Assembly: GCF_004770265.1 (NCBI RefSeq)
Contig: NZ_RQGQ01000001.1
Span: 62,001 to 126,000, forward strand
Length of the DNA: 64,000 nucleotides
Source: Leptospira congkakensis
GTDB lineage: Bacteria > Spirochaetota > Leptospiria > Leptospirales > Leptospiraceae
Direction of reading: 5' to 3'
Shown: in pieces, positions 17,112-26,100 of the stretch
How positions within the stretch are numbered: the first letter of the stretch is position 1
Layout: every line of letters starts with the position of its first letter
Translations under genes and position numbers: made by a program
The notes under the pieces: model-generated
Told to the model about the DNA's origin: nothing
The model's input: only the letters and a program-made list of their open reading frames with translations
Databases searched by the model: none

Positions 17112-18704
17112 ATGTCAGTATCTACTAATCTGCGCGGCCTTGCTGAATTAGGCCTTAAACCATCCGAAGTCTTCCATAACTTATCTTACGAAGAAATTTA
17201 CCAGCACGAATTGAACAACAAAGAAGGTGTTACTTCTGATAACGGAACGATGATGGTAGATACCGGAATTTTTACGGGTCGCTCCCCTAAAGACAAATAC
17301 TTTGTCGATGAACCTTCTTCCCAAAATAACATTTGGTGGGGCCCGGTCAACACAAAGGTTTCTGAAGCCATCTTCAACGAACTCTATGCAGAAGTAACCA
17401 AATTCCTAGATAACAAAAAACTTTATGTTTTTGATGGTCATGCTGGAACTAACGATGACACACGTATCTCTCTCCGTGTGGTCACTGAAAGAGCTTGGCA
17501 ACACCACTTTTGCACAAACATGTTCCTTCGCCCAACTAAAGAAGAACTCGCAAAATTAAATCCAGAATTTACTATCATCAACGCTTCTGGTTACAAAAAC
17601 ACAAAATACAAAGAACACGGCCTTAACTCCGATGTATTTGTGATCTTCCACTTAGCAAAAAAAATCTGTATCATCGGTGGAACGGAATACGGTGGGGAAA
17701 TGAAAAAAGGGATTTTCTCTGTCATGAACTACTACTTACCGCTTAAAAACGTGCTTACTATGCATTGTTCCGCTAACGTTGGTAAGGATGGAGACAGCGC
17801 TCTTTTCTTTGGTCTTTCTGGAACAGGAAAAACAACTCTTTCCACTGACCCACACCGCAAACTTATCGGTGATGATGAACATGGTTGGGACGATAACGGA
17901 ATCTTCAATATTGAAGGTGGATGTTATGCAAAGACCATCAACCTAGATCCAAAAACAGAACCAGAAATTTATGCTGCGATCCGACGTGATGCTCTTCTTG
18001 AAAACGTTGTGTTTGATGCGGGAACTAAAAAGGTAGATTACTCTTCTGCTGCTAAAACAGAAAACACTCGAGTTTCTTACCCAATCTTCCACATCGACAA
18101 CATCCAACCAGGATCAAAAGCAGGTCACCCAAATACTGTGATATTCCTTACTTACGATGCTTACGGTGTCCTTCCTGCGGTTTCTAAACTTTCTATCGAA
18201 CAAGCAATGTATCACTTCCTTTCCGGTTACACAGCTAAGGTTGCGGGAACTGAGCGCGGTGTGAAAGAACCACAAGCAACATTCTCTGCTTGTTTCGGTC
18301 AGGCGTTTATGACTCTTCACCCAACATACTATGCAAAGTTACTCGGTGAAAAAATGAAAAAACACCAAGTGAATGCTTACCTCATCAACACAGGTCTTGT
18401 TGGTGGAAAGTATGGTGTAGGAAAACGTATGAACCTTCCTGCAACTCGCCAAATCATCAATGAAATCCTAAACGGAAACATTGAAAAATCCGAGTTTGAA
18501 AAACATCCAGTATTCCAAGTGTCTTTCCCAAAAACCATCGAAGGTGTGGATGCACATATCCTCAACCCACGTAACGCTTGGGAAAACAAAGAAGACTACG
18601 ACAAGACAGCAACTGATCTTGCAAAACAATTCATTGAGAACTACAAAAAATACCTCACAGGTTCCAAAGAATTTGACTACAGCCAATACGGTCCAGTAGC
18701 GTAA
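17112..18704 (+). CDS. pckA: phosphoenolpyruvate carboxykinase (ATP)
   Basis: The protein has 530 residues, the usual length for the ATP-dependent enzyme that converts oxaloacetate and ATP to phosphoenolpyruvate, CO2 and ADP, the entry step of gluconeogenesis. Landmarks are [17 protein letters not shown], the kinase-1 loop [11 protein letters not shown] (near residue 234), the kinase-2 and metal-binding stretch [31 protein letters not shown], and [25 protein letters not shown] at 17101-17107 is a good ribosome binding site for the ATG at 17112. The gene is followed by a strong terminator. Leptospira grows on fatty acids, so gluconeogenesis through this enzyme is expected. Confidence 0.97.
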   Translation: MSVSTNLRGLAELGLKPSEVFHNLSYEEIYQHELNNKEGVTSDNGTMMVDTGIFTGRSPKDKYFVDEPSSQNNIWWGPVNTKVSEAIFNELYAEVTKFLDNKKLYVFDGHAGTNDDTRISLRVVTERAWQHHFCTNMFLRPTKEELAKLNPEFTIINASGYKNTKYKEHGLNSDVFVIFHLAKKICIIGGTEYGGEMKKGIFSVMNYYLPLKNVLTMHCSANVGKDGDSALFFGLSGTGKTTLSTDPHRKLIGDDEHGWDDNGIFNIEGGCYAKTINLDPKTEPEIYAAIRRDALLENVVFDAGTKKVDYSSAAKTENTRVSYPIFHIDNIQPGSKAGHPNTVIFLTYDAYGVLPAVSKLSIEQAMYHFLSGYTAKVAGTERGVKEPQATFSACFGQAFMTLHPTYYAKLLGEKMKKHQVNAYLINTGLVGGKYGVGKRMNLPATRQIINEILNGNIEKSEFEKHPVFQVSFPKTIEGVDAHILNPRNAWENKEDYDKTATDLAKQFIENYKKYLTGSKEFDYSQYGPVA

Positions 18705-18730
18705 GGGTTAAGCCAGAAAACTCAAACTAC

Positions 18731-18754
18731 GCCGACTTACTTTGTTAAGTTGGC
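18731..18754 (+). other. hairpin downstream of pckA
   Basis: GCCGACTTA pairs with TAAGTTGGC with one mismatch around a six-base loop. It precedes the canonical terminator by 17 bp and may stabilise the pckA message end. Confidence 0.35.
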
Positions 18755-18770
18755 CGATTGGTTTGGATCA

Positions 18771-18804
18771 AAGCCGCTCCTCCGAAAGGGAAGCGGCTTT
18801 TTTT
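18771..18804 (+). terminator. rho-independent terminator of pckA
   Basis: AAGCCGCT (18771-18778) pairs perfectly with AGCGGCTT (18792-18799), followed by a run of seven T. This is the clearest intrinsic terminator in the window. The convergent DUF1761 gene ends at 18811. Confidence 0.9.
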
Positions 18805-18810
18805 GTGTCT

Positions 18811-19227
18811 TTAGAAGTTTTGGATGAGTAGAATAGCAGCGATATTAATTCCTACTAGATGATAGGCGCTAGAAATAAGACCATATAAGATTGGTTTGGG
18901 GATGTTTGGATTGATCGCAATAGTAAATGTATTGGCAGACAAATATCCAATTCCAATCAAAACTCCCCACTTGAACGCTTCAAGAGTTTGGTGTATTTGT
19001 AATGTAGAAAATAATATTGCTGTTGTTAGTAAAATGACAAGGGTACAAATTCCTGGACCAACAACAAATATCATTGTTAACGGTTGTTCCTTTTCGTTTT
19101 CTTTTCCTAAAGAAATTCGATATAACTTTTTGAAGAGAATGGTAAACCAAACATAACCTAGAAAAAAATAGGCAAAAAAAGCCAACACAACTGCAATCCA
19201 ATTCAAACTTAAAAAAATTTGTAACAT
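18811..19227 (-). CDS. DUF1761 family membrane protein
   Basis: The protein has about 138 residues with four membrane helices. The N-terminal FLSLNWIAVVLAFFAYFFLG and the middle YLSANTFTIAINPNIPK fit the DUF1761 family, whose function is unknown. The frame extends two codons upstream to a TTG, but AGGAAG sits seven bases before the ATG at 19227, which is preferred. It stands between pckA and an AraC regulator in the minus orientation. Confidence 0.75.
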   Translation of the reverse strand: MLQIFLSLNWIAVVLAFFAYFFLGYVWFTILFKKLYRISLGKENEKEQPLTMIFVVGPGICTLVILLTTAILFSTLQIHQTLEAFKWGVLIGIGYLSANTFTIAINPNIPKPILYGLISSAYHLVGINIAAILLIQNF

Positions 19228-19316
19228 AAACAATCTTCCTTTGGTAGATAGGTATCCTAGCTTTATAACGGATTTTTTTAAGAAGGGATTGTAAAAAATC
19301 AGGAAGGGGACTTTTT

Positions 19317-20081
19317 TTAAGTCAAAAATTCTGTCGGTGTTTGTCCAGTGAATGATTTAAACTCTTTGATAAAATGTGATTGGTCGAAATACCCAAAATC
19401 ATAAGCTAATTTGGTAAATGAATTATACTTTGGGATTTCTCGAATTGCCGAATTCATTCGGATGATCGATGAAAATTGTTTGGGAGTGTTTCCGATCACC
19501 TCTCGAAATTTTTTTTCAAAGGTATCGATACTTAAATTCACAAAGGAGGCAATCTCTTTGATTTTAATTGTACCTTGAGAATGACTCATTTGCGAAATCG
19601 ATTCTAAAATTCTTTGATCAATGGTTTTATTTTTAATTGTTTTTAATAAAAAATTTTCGAGATGATCAATCTTTGCGAGATTATCTGTTGTTTCCTGTAG
19701 TTTTGAGTGGAGGTCATTTAAATCAGTCTTATCTAATATATCATATCCAGAAATTCCGATCTCATTCAGTTCATACATCGACATATTGAAAAAAGAAAAT
19801 GCTCCCCATGGTTGGAACTTAACAATAATGATCTCGGTTCCTTTGGAGAGTGTATTGTGTTTTACTGTTTTTCTAAGTCCCGATAAAGAGATGGAGGGTA
19901 AATTTTTTAGATCTGATTGAATCCGATAGTGATGATTCCCTTTGAGTTTGATGGTCAAAACAAACGAATGGTGTGGAATGATCGACTTACTAAAATCCTC
20001 ATCACATTGAATCAAAAGATAATTCTCTATATAAGGGCTGAGCTGTGATTGCGGTTTGTATTCAATGACAGTTGGGATCAT
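19317..20081 (-). CDS. AraC family transcriptional regulator (DUF6597-type sensor)
   Basis: The protein has about 254 residues. The N-terminal half (YKPQSQLSPYIENYLLIQC; FQPWGAFSFF) resembles the DUF6597 sensor domain common in small AraC-type regulators. The C-terminal half holds the two helix-turn-helix units: IKIKEIASFVNLSIDTFEKK and FTKLAYDFGYFDQSHFIKEF, ending GQTPTEFLT. The frame begins five codons upstream with TTG; the ATG at 20081 is preferred. It lies downstream of, and co-directional with, the small outer-membrane protein array, so control of that array is possible but unproven. Confidence 0.85.
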   Translation of the reverse strand: MIPTVIEYKPQSQLSPYIENYLLIQCDEDFSKSIIPHHSFVLTIKLKGNHHYRIQSDLKNLPSISLSGLRKTVKHNTLSKGTEIIIVKFQPWGAFSFFNMSMYELNEIGISGYDILDKTDLNDLHSKLQETTDNLAKIDHLENFLLKTIKNKTIDQRILESISQMSHSQGTIKIKEIASFVNLSIDTFEKKFREVIGNTPKQFSSIIRMNSAIREIPKYNSFTKLAYDFGYFDQSHFIKEFKSFTGQTPTEFLT

Positions 20082-20138
20082 GAGAATTGATCCCAATCAA
20101 ACACAGTTTCTGCTGGTGTAAAGGATTTTCCTTTCGTA

Positions 20139-20435
20139 TTAAATAGCAATTCCAGCGTATATTGAAAAGAAATGATAATTTCTTGCTGAACCATTTCTAT
20201 CTTCATTAATATCTTTTGTAAGTAAATATGTATTAATTAAATTAACAGAGTATCCAGGATCAAACGTATAATGTTTATTTACTTTTCTAGCACTCAAATA
20301 TCCGAATTCGAATTCAGTTCCAAAGACAAAATTGGATAAAAACTCTTTTCTATATCCTAAACCTACAGAGCCAAATGGCCGAACGAGGCCTTGGGTCGAG
20401 GCGTAGCATGAAAATTCTGTTATACGACGTGACAA
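20139..20435 (-). pseudogene. 5'-truncated copy of outer-membrane protein B
   Basis: This 98-codon frame keeps only the last ~80 residues of the protein encoded at 21479-22219: FGSVGLGYRKEFLSNF versus FGSIGIGYRKEFLSNF, and the shared end KDINEDRNGSARNYHFFSIY. The first ~18 codons (MSRRITEFSCYASTQGLVR) do not match the paralogue; they are translated from a remnant of the palindromic element found between genes B and A'. Signal peptide and N-terminal barrel strands are missing, so export is not possible. The fusion joins directly after gene A', one base from its stop codon. It is a deletion product rather than a functional gene. Confidence 0.75.
20377..20434 (-). repeat. half-copy of the TTCGCATA palindromic element at a deletion junction
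   Basis: On the minus strand the sequence TCGTATAACAG, then CATGCTACG, then CCAAGGCCT, aligns with TCGCATAACAG, CCGCTACG and ACAAGGCCT of the intact element at 21386-21467. The right half of the element and the 5' part of gene B' are absent. The junction lies near 20375. Confidence 0.6.
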
Positions 20436-21350
20436 TTAGAATATTGTTGAGGCTGAAATATAGAATCCTTTGATAATTTCTTTTCCATTCGAAGATTTAC
20501 TTTGCTGATATCCAATGCTGCTGGATTCAGAAGAAACATAATAGAGTGTATCATTTAAGTTTTCATATTTAAAATAGGAATAATTGTAGTTATATCCAAA
20601 TGCAAGATTGTAGTGCTCCATAAAATTATATTTTAAAGAGACATTGGCCTCGTAACCTTGGAAAATTCCTATAGTTTTACCATTTCCCTTAATTGTTTCC
20701 ATATGAGAAAAATTATCTTGCTGTATATAGTAATTTGCTGAATAATTAAGATCTCGTCTTCCTTGGGTATGATAGATATCTAAGCCCAAATTAAGTGATA
20801 ATTTATCAGTAATAGGGATTTTAGATTTCATAACCAATTGAGGTCCATGAGTAATAAATTTCTCTTCCAAAGAATAATTTGAGAGTGAAGCATTTCTTAT
20901 TCTGTCAATTTTTCTAATTCCTAGACCGAAAGAAAAATATTCATTTAGTTGAGAAGGGTGAAAGAAGAAGTTTAATTTATAATCACTTCTTTCGTTATTT
21001 GGAATATAGTTTTTAAATCGATTGATTCGGTTTCCAACAATTAGATCATTTTGAAAATTTGCTCTTTCAATTTGAATTTTAGTATAATCAAATTCAATAC
21101 CGTAGCCTTTTTGTAAATCTTTGAAAATGAAGTAAAAAGGAGTAATTGTTTTAGTATTACTCTCCAATTTATACACACTTACTCCCCAATTTGGTTCTGC
21201 ATTAGTGACTGCTCTGCTGTAATCGAATGGAGTAAATTGTGTTTTTTGCGCTCTAATACCGGTTTCAAAAGTAGGATTAGTCGCCTGTGAAAAGACCGCA
21301 GAATTTAGAAAAATTATAACTAGTATAATCGTTGATTTTGTTTTTTTCAT
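20436..21350 (-). CDS. small outer-membrane beta-barrel protein A'
   Basis: The protein has about 304 residues from the ATG at 21350, chosen because AAAGGAAC lies just before it and a signal peptide follows (STIILVIIFLNSAVFSQ). The frame is open 14 codons further upstream, but that part is derived from the intergenic palindrome. The mature chain alternates hydrophobic and polar residues in strands (YGIEFDYTKIQIERA, HYNLAFGYNYNYSYF) as in a beta-barrel. The segment FSFGLGIRKIDRI matches FYFGLGILKIDRF of gene A (22252-23163), so A' is a diverged duplicate. It is part of the run copy 2-A-B-A'-B'. It may belong to a Leptospira-restricted outer-membrane family. Confidence 0.7.
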   Translation of the reverse strand: MKKTKSTIILVIIFLNSAVFSQATNPTFETGIRAQKTQFTPFDYSRAVTNAEPNWGVSVYKLESNTKTITPFYFIFKDLQKGYGIEFDYTKIQIERANFQNDLIVGNRINRFKNYIPNNERSDYKLNFFFHPSQLNEYFSFGLGIRKIDRIRNASLSNYSLEEKFITHGPQLVMKSKIPITDKLSLNLGLDIYHTQGRRDLNYSANYYIQQDNFSHMETIKGNGKTIGIFQGYEANVSLKYNFMEHYNLAFGYNYNYSYFKYENLNDTLYYVSSESSSIGYQQSKSSNGKEIIKGFYISASTIF

Positions 21351-21385
21351 ATTTATTGTTCCTTTTTTGATTTCATTTTTGTCAT

Positions 21386-21467
21386 TTCGCATATCGAGTT
21401 AGGGAATGTGGCACAACCCAAGCAAGGCCTTGTGCCGAAACGTAGCGGGAAGATGCTGTTATGCGAA
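21386..21467. repeat. 82-bp imperfect palindrome with TTCGCATA/TATGCGAA ends
   Basis: TTCGCATA (21386-21393) is inverted at 21460-21467 as TATGCGAA. An inner stem GGCACAA (21410-21416)/TTGTGCC (21430-21436) adds to it. The element fills the gap between genes B and A'. The 12-mer ATTTCGCATATC at its left edge (21384-21395) recurs at 22244-22255 between genes A and B, and a half-element sits at the B' deletion junction. The nested, imperfect palindrome and its place between co-directional single genes recall integron attC sites, but the R boxes (GCATAAC, GATATGC) do not match the consensus fully and no integrase is in view. Confidence 0.6.
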
Positions 21468-21478
21468 GTAATTTCGTT

Positions 21479-22219
21479 TTAGATAGCAATTCCTGCGTAG
21501 ATTGAAAAGAAGTGATAATTTCTTGCTGAGCCATTTCGATCTTCATTAATATCTTTTGTAATTAAATATCTATTTAATAAACTGGTAGAATAACCAGGAT
21601 CAAACGTATAATGCTTATTTACTTTTCTAGCACCCAGATATCCAAATTCAAGTTCAGTCCCTATGATAAAATTTGATAGAAATTCTTTTCTGTATCCTAT
21701 TCCGATTGAGCCAAATGCTCTATCATCAAATATTGTTGTTTTTTGATAAGGTTGAATTACTAAGTAGTTATTCATATTTGTAGAGAAAAGATTTTCATTG
21801 ATTTTATATCCTTTTTCAAGTCCAACATTTAGGCTCGTATAGAAATTATTCCAAAAAAAGAATTGAGATTTCAAAATTAATTTCTCACCTGTAAAATATT
21901 CTGATCTTCTGTTGAATTCTAATTGACTCTGCCTAAAATAAAGCGGGGAAGTGTTTGCATATCGCTCTCTATTTTTGTTGGCGTTAGTATATGATAATCC
22001 TAAATAGAAGTTATCGAATAGTCCGAACATTAAAGTTAAATATTGATCGCTTGAGCCGATAACGCTGGTTTTTTGATTTAAATTATCTATATAAGCTGAA
22101 GATGGTGTAACATAAATGTGAATTTTTTTTCTTTCTGAAGCACTATCACTATATATTGAAAAGTTAAATATGTATATTATAACCAAAGTAATTAGAGTAA
22201 TTATATTTTTTTGTTCCAT
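21479..22219 (-). CDS. small outer-membrane beta-barrel protein B
   Basis: The protein has about 246 residues from the ATG at 22219; AAAGGA five bases upstream and the signal peptide that follows (IITLITLVIIYIFNFSIYS) favour this start over one 12 codons earlier. The mature part has alternating strands (QYLTLMFGLFDNFYLGLSY; NNFYTSLNVGLEKGY) and ends in an aromatic-rich strand FFSIYAGIAI, typical of barrel C-termini. The gene at 20139-20435 is a truncated duplicate with ~88 per cent similar DNA over the shared 3' part, by eye. It is translated from the same run as copy 2 of the giant lipoprotein and protein A. Confidence 0.7.
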   Translation of the reverse strand: MEQKNIITLITLVIIYIFNFSIYSDSASERKKIHIYVTPSSAYIDNLNQKTSVIGSSDQYLTLMFGLFDNFYLGLSYTNANKNRERYANTSPLYFRQSQLEFNRRSEYFTGEKLILKSQFFFWNNFYTSLNVGLEKGYKINENLFSTNMNNYLVIQPYQKTTIFDDRAFGSIGIGYRKEFLSNFIIGTELEFGYLGARKVNKHYTFDPGYSTSLLNRYLITKDINEDRNGSARNYHFFSIYAGIAI

Positions 22220-22243
22220 TTTATCCTTTGAATCTGAAATTAT

Positions 22244-22255
22244 TTCGCATATCAA
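22244..22255 (-). repeat. 12-mer ATTTCGCATATC at the A/B gene boundary
   Basis: This 12-mer is identical to 21384-21395 at the edge of the palindromic element between B and A'. Here it covers the stop region of gene A and lies 25 bp before the start of gene B. It marks a conserved boundary between gene units. Confidence 0.5.
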
Positions 22256-23163
22256 TGTGTATTTGAAATTCCAAAATAGATGGAATTATGAGTATCAACC
22301 AATCGAGTATATTTACTTTCACCATAAACATAAAGTTGATTTGTTGCGCCATAATAAGTATAAGTCGTTTGATCCAAGTTAATAGACCTAACTGTTGATT
22401 GATTTCTGCTGAATCCAACGTAGAATCTTAAATTATCATAGAACTTATAAGATAATGAAATTTCTGCCTGAAATCCTAAAATTTCTGTTATGTTATTTGG
22501 ATTGGTTTTTATCAGGTAAAAGTATGGGCCATATGCGTTTTCATAATATACTATGTTACTAACTCTTTGGTTGGTGTAATTTCTCTTTCCATAGGTCACA
22601 TAAGGATCAAAACCTAAATTTAATTCCAATCCATCAACTAGTTCGAATTTACTTCGAAGAGGCACTGAAATTCCATAGGAATTTATTTTGTCAGAGTTGA
22701 TATTAGATGCATATTCATAATTTTCAATTTTATAAAATCGATCGATTTTTAATATACCGAGCCCAAAGTAGAAAACTTGATTTTCAAACGGCAGATAGAA
22801 AAAATTAAACCTGTACTCTTGTCTTTGCACATTGCCAAATCCATAGGTAGTTGGGAAAAAACCATTATAAAAGTAATACGCTTTGTAATAAAGATCATTA
22901 GTTTTGATATCCACCATATCAAAATCAAAACCAAAATTTTTACTAGTACTCCGATATTTAAAAAAAGGTAAATAAACGAAGTCTTTATTGTTTTTTAATT
23001 CTGATTGGTTGTATCCGAATGATCTAGTTGTCTCATAAGGAAAATAAGTAAAGTTTTGTCCTTTTAATCCATATTCAAAAGTCGCTGATTTTGTTTTGGA
23101 TTCTTCTGCATAAAGAATCGAAGTCGAGATTAAGAATATACTGATAAATATTTTTAGTTTCAT
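22252..23163 (-). CDS. small outer-membrane beta-barrel protein A
   Basis: The protein has 303 residues. The signal peptide is KLKIFISIFLISTSILYAEE with a likely cut after LYA. The chain is rich in Tyr, Phe and Asn and shows alternating strands (YRFNFFYLPFENQVFYFGLG; EISLSYKFYDNLRFYVGFS), as in an outer-membrane barrel. It shares FGLGIxKIDR with A' at 20436-21350. The ATG lies 9 bp after the stop codon of giant lipoprotein copy 2 and lacks an obvious ribosome binding site, so it probably depends on translation of that gene. A functional link between the surface lipoprotein and this barrel is inferred. Confidence 0.7.
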   Translation of the reverse strand: MKLKIFISIFLISTSILYAEESKTKSATFEYGLKGQNFTYFPYETTRSFGYNQSELKNNKDFVYLPFFKYRSTSKNFGFDFDMVDIKTNDLYYKAYYFYNGFFPTTYGFGNVQRQEYRFNFFYLPFENQVFYFGLGILKIDRFYKIENYEYASNINSDKINSYGISVPLRSKFELVDGLELNLGFDPYVTYGKRNYTNQRVSNIVYYENAYGPYFYLIKTNPNNITEILGFQAEISLSYKFYDNLRFYVGFSRNQSTVRSINLDQTTYTYYGATNQLYVYGESKYTRLVDTHNSIYFGISNTH

Positions 23164-23172
23164 TTCGTTTGG

Positions 23173-26100
23173 TTACCAGATAAATAAGGATGGTTTTCCA
23201 GAGTTGTTTCCATTTCTAGTAACTACAAATAACTTCCCATTTATTGGATTGATTAATGCTTCCGGATATGTGCCAGAATAATCTGCTTGGCCCACAGAAA
23301 TATCTGTATGAGTACAGTTTGATCCATTAAAATTGCATCTTGTTAGTCTTGGTTTGTGTCTAATATTGTGGTCTTGGTATACAACTAATATTTTTTGATT
23401 TAGTAGATCAAGAGTTGAGCTCATATATCTGTGACTTGTGAATATACTTGAGTTATAGGAAATGTCTACGTATGTGCAGCCAGTACCTTCCAAATCACAT
23501 TCAATTATACCTGGTTTACCGCCCCCACTAGTTCCTCCGCCAATCGTACCGAAATGTACTGCGACCATTATTTTTTTGCGAATAGTATCGACGTTAAGAC
23601 TAGGGAATAATCCATTCGTATTTCCTAGTGAGATGTCGGTATATGTACAATTAGTTCCATCCAAATTACATCGATATAATTTAGGATTTGTAACGGAGGC
23701 AAAGCCCGATGTTACAACTAATAGCTTTTTGTTAATTGGATCAATTTTTACAGTTGGATAGAGTGCCGAGTTATTTCCTTGTCCAGCCGAAATATCAGTA
23801 TGAGAACAATTGTTCCCGTCTAGGTTACAACGAAATAAACTAAGTTTGCCGTTGTTTGCATCATTCGTAGTTACAACTAGAAGTTTTTTGTTGTAATCAT
23901 CGATGACAATTTTTGGCCCGTATTTGTGCGAGGCTGAGTCTCCAGCAGAGTTTGTTCCTTGGTTCGCCGAGATGTCGCTATGAATACAATTGGATCCATT
24001 TAAGTCACAACGATAAAGACTTGGTTTGTTGTCATTGGCACCATTTCTTGCTACAACTAACAACTTTTGATTCACAAAATCTATTGCTGCATTTGGGTTA
24101 CGGCCAGAGTTAGTTCCTTGTCCCGCAGAAAGATCCGAATGCGTACAATTTGTACCATCTAAATCGCATCGGAAAAGGCTTGGTTTTCCGTTATTTCCAT
24201 CATTAACGGTTACTACTAATAACTTCTGATTGATTGAATCTATATTTGCTGATGGGATCGCAGCAGAAATGGATCCAGTACTTACCGAATTAGACCCTTG
24301 CCCTGCTGAAATATCGACATGAATTCCGGTCGTATCTGTTCCCGGTGGTGTTGCTGTCATGAGTGCACTTGCTTCAAACATCGAAACAGCACTACTTCCC
24401 ATGGCATTATTCACCACCACTCTAAAGTAATACAAAGTCCCACCGGTAAGTCCTGTGATCGTTGCATAAGAATCAGTCACTGGCCCAAAACTAGTCGATG
24501 CTGTTGTGACCCCAGGACTTGTGCTATAGTACACAGTGTACGATGTAGCACCTGTGACTGGCCACCATTGTACAACGGCACTCGTTCCACCAGCTTGTGC
24601 TTCCACGAAGGCAGGAGCATTGGGTGGGCCTACATGGAAACTTTGGTTCCCGGCAGTGCTTAGGTTTCCTGCCAAGTCACGAGCTAAGTATTTGACTTGG
24701 TTGCTTCCATTGGATAAAGCCACGGGAGAAGTATAAACCGTTCCATTCGTGACAGCTCCACTTCCATCAAACGCAGGTTCTGTGCCGTTCAATGTATAAA
24801 TGATTTTATCACAACCAGATCCACCAGTGTCGGAACAACTGAGTTGGAGTTGCGTCCCCGAAGCAAAAGATCCAGAACCTGAAGGAGATGCCATCGTGAC
24901 GATGGGAGCCGTTGTGTCTTTGCTTGTATTGCGAGTGGTAGATCCAAAACTACCAATAAGATTTGCCACACAAATGCGGATGGTATTCTCACCTTCTACA
25001 AAATGAGAGTTGGCAATCGTTGAAGTGATGTTTGTTGTGGCAGCGGCATTTCCAGTAACATTCGCATTACTTCCTGTATTGGTAAGCGCTGTTCCTGTGG
25101 AACAACTACTTCCTCCCAAGCGGATTTGGTAAGTTCCAGCTTTATTACTTTGCCAGCTAAGAGATACATTCGAAGATCCATTGATGGCAGCTGTATGGGA
25201 ATTCACAGTGATCGTTGCGACTTGAGTGTCCACAGTATAGTTTTGTGAACTCACGCTCGAAACATTTCCCGCTTTATCACGAGCCACAAACTTGGTATAG
25301 GTGACTGACGCATCTGTCATGGCAAAGGCTGCCGCGTATATGGTTCCGTTACTTACAGTTCCCGTCGTTCCTTGGATGGCTGGATTTGTAGGAGCTGAAC
25401 CAGCTTGGACGGCATAGGCTACTTGCTCACATCCTGAACCACCTGTGTCGGAACAGGATAGAGAAACGGAGGTTGCCACTCCGTAACTTCCTGCACCTGG
25501 ATCCGCTGTGACAACGGGTGCTGTATCATCTCGTTGCAAACTAACAGATACAAATCCAGTCAGTCCGTTGGAAGCCGTAACACAGATGCGATATGTCTTT
25601 GTGCCTTCGCCAGTAAAATGAGTATGAGAACGAACAAATCCTTGGTCTACGTTGGCAGTAACAGATCCTGTTGTCGCAATAGTTCCCGTATCACAAGAGC
25701 TACCTTCTCTCACAGTAAAAGATCCAGAGCTATCGGATCTCCAAGTGGCAGTGGAACTGCTAATGGCTCCCGCACTGGCACTAATGGCTGCTGAAGATTG
25801 GCTGACAATCGTAAGTGCTGGAATTTTGGTATCGATCGTATAAACAATATTAATCGGTGCAGAAAGATTTCCCGCTAAGTCACGACAGATGGCTTGGAGG
25901 GTATGACTTCCTTCGGTAGATAGAGCGACTGCTTGGGAAGATTTTGTGATGATGGTTCCATTCTTCGGCGCAAAGGTTGGAGCCGATGCATCCAAGGTAT
26001 AAACAATCGATCCCGGCGCTTTGTTATCCGAACAAGTGAGAGTTGTTGTTTGAGTAGTGGAGTATGTTCCCGTTAACAAAGAACTGGTGATGGTTGGCGG

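Noticed and set aside
24319..24663. 114-codon Cys-rich frame antisense to giant copy 2, and similar frames in copy 3
   Set aside because: They recur at the same relative position in the paralogues (32969-33313) only because the coding strand is conserved; they have no start signals.
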